NCBI GenBank assembly: GCA_937136445.1
Contig: CAKZOQ010000346.1
Location: 1-9,165 of the forward strand
Length of the DNA stretch: 9,165 bases
Source of the DNA: an uncultured Gemmatimonadota bacterium
Lineage (GTDB): Bacteria > Gemmatimonadota > Gemmatimonadetes > Longimicrobiales > Gaopeijiaceae
Reading direction: 5' to 3'
Part shown: piece after piece, positions 5,080-9,165 of the stretch
Numbering within the stretch: the stretch's first letter is position 1
Layout of the letters: each line of letters begins with the position of its first letter
Program-made: the position numbers and the translations under genes
The notes under the pieces: generated by a model
The model's database searches: none
Told to the model about the DNA's origin: nothing
Seen by the model: only the letters and a program-made list of their open reading frames with translations

Positions 5080-6059
5080 GGATCAGGTGCGCGGGAGGCA
5101 TCGTCCTCGCCGGCGGTCTCCTGTTCCTGGGCCTCGATCCGCCGCTCACCGCCCAGCCCAGATTCGACACCCTGGCCGTCGCCGGCGGCGCCTTCGAGGA
5201 CAACCCGCTCTTCCTGTACCGGCAGGCCGTCCATGTGCACCTGCTCGACCCCACCACGGTGGTGTTCGCCGACAACGCCGGCGGCCGGATCGTGGCGGTG
5301 GATCTCGTCACGGGCGAGGGCTGGGAGGTGGAGGATCGGGGCGGGGCCGGCCCCGGGGAGTTCGGGGGCGCTCTCCCCTGGGTTGCCGTGGCGGACGGCC
5401 GGATCCACACCCTCACGATCACGGGCCATCACGCCGTGCGCGATTCCAAGGGAGCGATCCTGGAGGAGGGGCGTTTCGAGGGGCCGGAGCTCGGCGGTCT
5501 CAACGAGCCTCAGGGATTTCTCAGGCCCGACGTGCTCGTCACCCGATCCCGTGAGGACGTCGACTTCAGCCGGGAAGGCATCCAGGAAACCCGACGCTGG
5601 ATCGCAGCCCACCATCGTGACGGTCGGGAGCTCTGGCGTTTCGACGACCTTCCACCCCAGCGGATGTCCATCCACCACAACGACGACGGGACTGGCAGCG
5701 GCTCGAGCCTGGATCCAGGATTGCTCGTCCGTGCACGGGACGAGACCGTGGTTCTGGGCCTGGCTCCAGGTCGCGAACTCCGCGTGCTCGGCGCGGATGG
5801 AGAGGAGCGCGGCCGAATCGAGCTTCCCGAGAAGCTCTGGGACCTTCGGATCGACGCCGAGGAGCGGATCTGGGCGACGGTGTGGAGCTACGAGCGTTCC
5901 GATCCGTCCCGGGAGGTCGTCTACGACCGGGACCTGCGCCAGCTCTTCACCGAACCGTCGATGAATGTTGTGGATGCGCAAGGGACCCGGCGCGTCGTTG
6001 TGGATCTCGACGAGGTCCACGGCATGCGGCTGGTATTGCTGGAGCGGAGAGAGCGATGA
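5076..6059 (+). CDS. Secreted six-bladed beta-propeller-like protein, function unknown
   Basis: 327 residues from GTG 5076, which overlaps the previous stop by 4 bases (GTGA). The frame is open upstream, but only this start gives a signal peptide: basic VRIR, hydrophobic 6-20, then D-P-P-L-T-A-Q with cleavage after about residue 26. There is no lipobox, so unlike its neighbour it should be released into the periplasm or outside. Blade-like motifs include TTVVFADNAGGRIVAVDLVTG (split as VVFADNAGG, 62-70, and RIVAVDLVTG, 71-80), RGGAGPGEFGG (88-98, the family GPGEF loop), DGRIHTL (107-113), RELWRFDDLPPQRMSIHH (174-191) and RELRVLGADGEERGRIELP (213-231). The C-terminus lacks the DE-x-x-V end seen in the neighbour. 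It is probably a divergent paralogue cotranslated with it. No substrate or partner can be deduced. A hairpin directly follows the stop. Confidence 0.8.
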   Translation: MRIRCAGGIVLAGGLLFLGLDPPLTAQPRFDTLAVAGGAFEDNPLFLYRQAVHVHLLDPTTVVFADNAGGRIVAVDLVTGEGWEVEDRGGAGPGEFGGALPWVAVADGRIHTLTITGHHAVRDSKGAILEEGRFEGPELGGLNEPQGFLRPDVLVTRSREDVDFSREGIQETRRWIAAHHRDGRELWRFDDLPPQRMSIHHNDDGTGSGSSLDPGLLVRARDETVVLGLAPGRELRVLGADGEERGRIELPEKLWDLRIDAEERIWATVWSYERSDPSREVVYDRDLRQLFTEPSMNVVDAQGTRRVVVDLDEVHGMRLVLLERRER

Positions 6060-6096
6060 GGGGAACGGGCCCGCGTCTGGCAGGCTCCTGTTCCCC
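6060..6096 (+). terminator. Candidate hairpin terminator after the propeller group
   Basis: GGGGAAC (6060-6066) begins directly after the TGA and pairs with GTTCCCC (6090-6096). An inner stem of GGGCC (6067-6071) with GGCTC (6083-6087, one G-U pair) leaves an 11-base loop and a 2-base bulge. No T-run follows. The position between the propeller group and the efflux operon supports a transcription boundary. Confidence 0.4.
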
Positions 6097-6107
6097 CTCA
6101 TTCCGCC

Positions 6108-6137
6108 ATGGCACCGCCCCGGTCCCGCGCCTAGCTT
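6108..6137 (+). promoter_or_regulatory. Weak candidate promoter of the RND efflux operon
   Basis: ATGGCA (6108-6113) and TAGCTT (6132-6137), spaced by 18 bases, match the -35 and -10 consensus at 4 and 3 of 6 positions. They lie in the only non-coding gap (6060-6229) before the efflux genes, about 90 bases before the first ATG. In sequence this GC-rich a match of this quality may be chance. Confidence 0.2.
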
Positions 6138-6229
6138 GTCGCCCGAGGATCATCGCCCCCGGACAACGCTGAGCACGCCCGCCGGCATCCAATCCGACCG
6201 GTAGTCCCCCGTCCCTCCCTGCCGACGCC

Positions 6230-7438
6230 ATGAGCTTCTCCTCCCGCACCCTCAGCCTCGTCACGGTCGTCCTCATCCTGGGGGCGGTGGCCGTGGGGGT
6301 GGGCTGGCGCATGGTCTCCGAGGGCGACGCCGCGGAGGACGAGGCCACGGAGGGCCAGGCGGTGGCCACCGAGGCCCTGGATGCCGCCTCGGCCTCCCAG
6401 TTCTCCACCGCGGTCCCCCAGCCCGTCACCGGCGCCGCCGTGGTCCGCGACACCCTGTGGATCCGCGTCACCGCCGCCGGGCAGGCTGAGGCCGCCCGCC
6501 GGGCCACCCTCACCTCCCAGGTGGAGGGGGTCGTGACGGCCGTGCCCGCCCGGGAGAACCAGGAGGTGTCCGCCGACACCCGCCTGCTCCAGATCGACAC
6601 CACCGACCTGGCGCTTGACGTGGCCCAGGCCCGCGCCGACCTCTCCGCCGCCGAGGCCGAGTATCGTCAGATGGTGCTCTTCAACGATGAGGTGGAGGAC
6701 CCGGCGGTTCGGGAGGAGCGAGAACGCATCGCCCGCTCCCGGAGCGGGCTCGACCAGCGGGAGGTGTCGCTCCGCCAGGCCGAGATCCGGTTGGCGCGAA
6801 GCACGGTGCGCGCCCCCTTCGGCGGCCGCATCGCCGACCTGGAGGTCGTGGCCGGCCAGCATGTGCCCGTGGGCACCCAGCTCCTCACCGTCGTGGATCT
6901 GAACCCCATCCACGTCGAGGTCCGGGTGCTGGAGGCCGAGCTGGGCTGGCTCTCGTCGGGGCGGGAGGCCCGAGTGACCTTCGCGGCCTACCCGGGGGAG
7001 ACCTTCCGGGGCACGGTCCAGACGCTGAATCCGGTGGTGGACCCCGAGACCCGTACCGGCCGCGTCACGGTGGGACTCGACAACGCGGACGGGCGCATCA
7101 AGCCCGGGATGTACGCCGAGGTGGCGCTGGACGCGGAGGCGCTTCCGGATCGGGTGCTGGTGCCCCGCGAGGCCATCCTCGAACGGGGCGAGGGCCGGCG
7201 CCGCACCATGCTCTTCGTCTACGAGGAGGGGGAGGACGGCGGGCAGGGGCTGGCCAAGTGGCGCTACGTCACCACCGGCAGGGAGAACGAGGAGATGGTG
7301 GAGATCGTTCCCGGTGGCGAGGGGATGGTGGACCCCGGCGAGACGGTGCTGGTGGACGGACATCATTATCTGGCCCACGACACCCCCATCCGGCTGGTGG
7401 AGGACGTCCAGGCCGCCGGCGGACGGCCGGGACGATGA
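6230..7438 (+). CDS. RND efflux periplasmic adaptor subunit (HlyD/membrane-fusion-protein family)
   Basis: 402 residues. It bridges an inner-membrane RND pump and an outer-membrane channel. Residues 7-27 form an N-terminal membrane anchor or uncleaved signal with no lipobox cysteine. An acidic Ala-rich linker (about 31-60) follows. The first lipoyl half is about 80-122 (SQVEGVVTAVPARENQEVSADTRLLQID region), the alpha-hairpin 125-190, and the second lipoyl half 191-223 with the hallmark STVRAPFGGRIADLEVVAGQ (191-210) and VPVGTQLLTVVD. A beta-barrel spans about 225-300, with TLNPVVDPETRTGRVTVGL (265-283) and IKPGMYAEV (290-298). The membrane-proximal domain, from VLVPREAIL (309-317) on, ends near 390. 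No clear Shine-Dalgarno precedes the ATG. Its TGA overlaps the next ATG (ATGA). Substrate cannot be told: there is no metal-binding His/Met-rich segment of the CusB kind, and no regulator in the window. Confidence 0.95.
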   Translation: MSFSSRTLSLVTVVLILGAVAVGVGWRMVSEGDAAEDEATEGQAVATEALDAASASQFSTAVPQPVTGAAVVRDTLWIRVTAAGQAEAARRATLTSQVEGVVTAVPARENQEVSADTRLLQIDTTDLALDVAQARADLSAAEAEYRQMVLFNDEVEDPAVREERERIARSRSGLDQREVSLRQAEIRLARSTVRAPFGGRIADLEVVAGQHVPVGTQLLTVVDLNPIHVEVRVLEAELGWLSSGREARVTFAAYPGETFRGTVQTLNPVVDPETRTGRVTVGLDNADGRIKPGMYAEVALDAEALPDRVLVPREAILERGEGRRRTMLFVYEEGEDGGQGLAKWRYVTTGRENEEMVEIVPGGEGMVDPGETVLVDGHHYLAHDTPIRLVEDVQAAGGRPGR

Positions 7439-8814
7439 GGCAGTTCCTCGGATGGGCCCTCCTGGCGGTCCTGCTGGGGGTCCCAGTCGCCGCCCAGACC
7501 CCCGCCGACACCCTGGAGCTGTCGCTGGAGCGCGCCCTGGCCATCGCCACCGGGAGCAACCCTGGCTACCGGCAGGCGGTGAACTCCGCCGGCCTCAACC
7601 CGGTGGAGTGGCGAACGACCTGGTTCTCCGAGGTCCTGCCCCAGGCGCAGGTGACCCTCTTTCAGACGCAGTACACCGGCAACCTCACCCGGCGCGCCAC
7701 CGACAACTTCGGGAACCCCATCGAGCGCCCCGTCACCGACTGGACCTACTTCTCCCAGACCAACCAGTCGCTGAGCCTCACCTGGAGCATCCAGGGCGCC
7801 TCGGTGGCGCACGCCCTGGACCGGCAGCGCTACGCGAACCTGGATCGCACCCTCGCCGAGGACGGGGCCCGTGTGTCGCTGGGCGTCTCGGTACGGCGGG
7901 CCTTCTGGGACGTCCTGGAGCAACGGGACCTCCTTCGGGCCGAAGAGGCGCTCCTCCAGGGGCGGGAGCTGGATCTGGAGGTGGCTCGACGGCTCTTCGG
8001 CCTGGCCATGCGGACCCGGGTGGACGTCCTCAACGCCGAGCTGGCGGTGGAGCAGCAGGCCCTGGGCCTCCGGCAGCAGCGGGCGGCCCGGGCCCAGGCC
8101 CTCCTGGCCCTGCGGACCGAGTTGGGGGACGAGGATCTCCCACCCCTCCGTCTCACCGAGACACCGGTCCCCGTCTTCGATCCTTCCAGCCTGTCGGCGG
8201 AGGTCCTGGTGGCCCGGGCCCTGAACGTGAATCCCGGGATCCGCCGGGCCGAGGTCGCCATGCGGTCAGCGGAGGTCGATCGAGCGGCCAGCCGACGGGC
8301 GTGGTGGCCCGAGTTCTTCCTGAACTACCGGTTGGGTCGTACGGCGCAGACTCCAGAAGCGGAAGCCCTCTTCGACGTCTCCTTCGACGAGGACCTGGAC
8401 CAGCGCTTCGGGGTCGGCCTCTCCATCCCCATGTTCACCGACTATTTCGGGAACCGGCAGGAACAGCACCGTGCCAGCGTGGCGGTGCAGAACCGCCGCG
8501 AGGAGGCCCGCGCCGCCGAGCTGCAGACCCGCCAAGAGGTGCGCGCCGCCCTCCTCGAGCTGGAGAACCAGCACGAGAGCCTTCGCCTCGCGGAACGCTC
8601 CGCCGAGATCGCCGCCGAGGCACTTCGTCTGGCGAGGGAGGAGTACCGGCTGGGGAGCCGGAGCTTCGAGGATCTCCGCTCGGCCTTCGACGCCGAGGCC
8701 GGCACCCGCCGGCAGGTGATCCAGGCCCGCCATGCCTTCGTGGACGCCCGCCTGTCGCTGGAGGATGCGGTGGGCGCGCCGGTGGGCCCGGCCTCGGGTC
8801 CATCCGGGGGGTGA
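7435..8814 (+). CDS. TolC-family outer-membrane efflux protein
   Basis: 459 residues from ATG 7435, which overlaps the adaptor stop by 4 bases. A signal peptide (MRQFLGWALLAVLLGVPVAAQ) has cleavage after VAA (residue 20). The mature protein shows two similar halves, as in the outer-membrane efflux family: LSLERALAIATGSNPGYRQA (29-48) and the matching VLVARALNVNPGIRRAEVAM (247-266). Each is followed by long Ala/Glu/Arg-rich coiled-coil helices (about 125-230 and 365-450). The end REEYRLGSRSFEDLRSAF (401-418) is typical of the family. The beta-barrel segments are seen as Gln/Tyr/Phe-rich stretches near 62-115 (LPQAQVTLFQTQY, QSLSLTWSIQ) and 288-340. It supplies the exit duct of the tripartite pump encoded with its neighbours. 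Only one base separates its stop from the pump start. Confidence 0.95.
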   Translation: MRQFLGWALLAVLLGVPVAAQTPADTLELSLERALAIATGSNPGYRQAVNSAGLNPVEWRTTWFSEVLPQAQVTLFQTQYTGNLTRRATDNFGNPIERPVTDWTYFSQTNQSLSLTWSIQGASVAHALDRQRYANLDRTLAEDGARVSLGVSVRRAFWDVLEQRDLLRAEEALLQGRELDLEVARRLFGLAMRTRVDVLNAELAVEQQALGLRQQRAARAQALLALRTELGDEDLPPLRLTETPVPVFDPSSLSAEVLVARALNVNPGIRRAEVAMRSAEVDRAASRRAWWPEFFLNYRLGRTAQTPEAEALFDVSFDEDLDQRFGVGLSIPMFTDYFGNRQEQHRASVAVQNRREEARAAELQTRQEVRAALLELENQHESLRLAERSAEIAAEALRLAREEYRLGSRSFEDLRSAFDAEAGTRRQVIQARHAFVDARLSLEDAVGAPVGPASGPSGG

Positions 8815-8815
8815 G

Positions 8816-9165
8816 GTGTCGCTTCCGGAGCTGAGCACTCGGCGGCCGGTGGCCGTCTGGATGCTCTTCCTGGCGGTGATCCTGCTGGGGGGCATCTCCT
8901 ATGCCCGCCTCCCCATCGACCTCCTGCCCGACGTCAGCTATCCCCGGCTGGTGGTCTATACAAGCTACCCGGAGGTCGCCCCAGCCGAGGTGGAGCGCCT
9001 GGTCACCGAACGGGTGGAGGCCGAGGCGGCGGCGGTTCCCGGCGTGGAGCGGGTCACCTCCACCTCCCGCGAGGGGGTGAGCCTGGTGACCCTCCGGTTC
9101 GCGTGGGGCACGGACATGGACTTCGCCATGCTCAACGTCCGGGAGCGGATGGACAACCTCCGGGA
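8816..9165 (+). CDS. RND efflux transporter, inner-membrane pump subunit (5' part only)
   Basis: The frame is open from GTG 8816 to the window edge: 116 codons plus 2 bases of a gene that normally encodes 1000 or more residues. The N-terminus matches RND pumps: a short cytoplasmic lead, T-R-R-P-V (8-12), first membrane helix about 12-30, then LPIDLLPDVSYPRLVVYTSY (32-51), the conserved periplasmic entry segment, and P-A-E-V-E-R-L-V-T (56-64). Further signatures are VPGVERVTSTSREG (74-87) and FAWGTDMDFAMLNVRERMD (95-113). The protein uses proton flow to drive export. The D-V-S-Y-P motif and G-T-D-M-D hint at the AcrB/MdtB or CusA-like branch but do not settle drug versus metal. A GTG at 8811 would overlap the TolC stop but hits a stop after seven codons, so 8816 is the start; the G-rich run just upstream may serve as ribosome site. 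Confidence 0.93.
   Translation, partial: MSLPELSTRRPVAVWMLFLAVILLGGISYARLPIDLLPDVSYPRLVVYTSYPEVAPAEVERLVTERVEAEAAAVPGVERVTSTSREGVSLVTLRFAWGTDMDFAMLNVRERMDNLR

Noticed and set aside
4536..6101. 521-codon minus-strand open frame
   Set aside because: It is antisense to the two propeller genes, which have signal peptides, family motifs and coupled starts; the reverse product shows no recognisable motif.
6056..6172. 38-codon frame whose ATG overlaps the propeller stop (ATGA)
   Set aside because: The overlap looks like the other coupled starts, but the product is Arg/Pro-rich with no hydrophobic core and runs through the terminator hairpin at 6060-6096.
6131..7378. 415-codon minus-strand open frame
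   Set aside because: It is antisense to the efflux adaptor, which has full lipoyl, hairpin and barrel motifs; the reverse product is His/Gly-rich shadow sequence.
8811..8834. GTG overlapping the TolC stop as start of the pump gene
   Set aside because: The frame stops after seven codons; the RND sequence is in the frame of GTG 8816.
6230..9165. Metal-export (Cus/Czc-type) pump
   Set aside because: The adaptor has no His- or Met-rich metal-binding segment and the pump residues that would distinguish the substrate class lie outside the window.

Overview
The window is very GC-rich (by eye about 70%) and looks like chromosomal DNA of a Gemmatimonadota-type bacterium or a relative. The basis is indirect: several secreted or lipid-anchored six-bladed beta-propeller proteins with the G-x-GPGEF signature, a secreted CD-x2-IGR-x-C protein, GTG/TTG starts, and GC-rich hairpins without T-tracts after genes. 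No rRNA or other marker is present, so the placement is an inference. I see no tRNA, rRNA, CRISPR array, transposase, integrase or recognisable defence system.

Layout: (1) 1-491, minus strand, a secreted possibly TPR-like protein cut by the window edge. (2) 492-600, a divergent intergenic region with a 9-bp-arm nested inverted repeat, leading to a small probable lipoprotein with a C-terminal membrane helix (601-873). (3) 891-1535, minus strand, a YczE/YyaS/YitT-family membrane protein. (4) 1738-2661, plus strand, a secreted metallo-beta-lactamase-fold protein lacking the first zinc-binding histidine. (5) 2827-3216, a small lipoprotein with a probable Ig-like regulatory domain, followed by a hairpin. 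(6) 3305-6059, a beta-propeller cluster: an orphan C-terminal remnant, an in-frame fusion of two propeller N-termini with two lipoprotein signals, an intact propeller lipoprotein and an intact secreted propeller. The last three open frames overlap by 4 bases at each junction. (7) 6230-9165, an RND efflux operon (periplasmic adaptor, TolC-like outer-membrane factor, start of the inner-membrane pump) with ATGA overlap and 1-base spacing; the pump is cut by the window edge.

Nearly every protein is predicted to be exported or membrane-bound, so the window is an envelope region. The RND genes clearly form one tripartite pump. The propellers form a separate translationally coupled group of unknown function whose upstream members have decayed, apparently by deletions between tandem paralogues. 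I did not find a convincing new multi-gene system; the propeller decay array, the altered metallo-hydrolase active site and the 539-580 inverted repeat are the points most worth checking.
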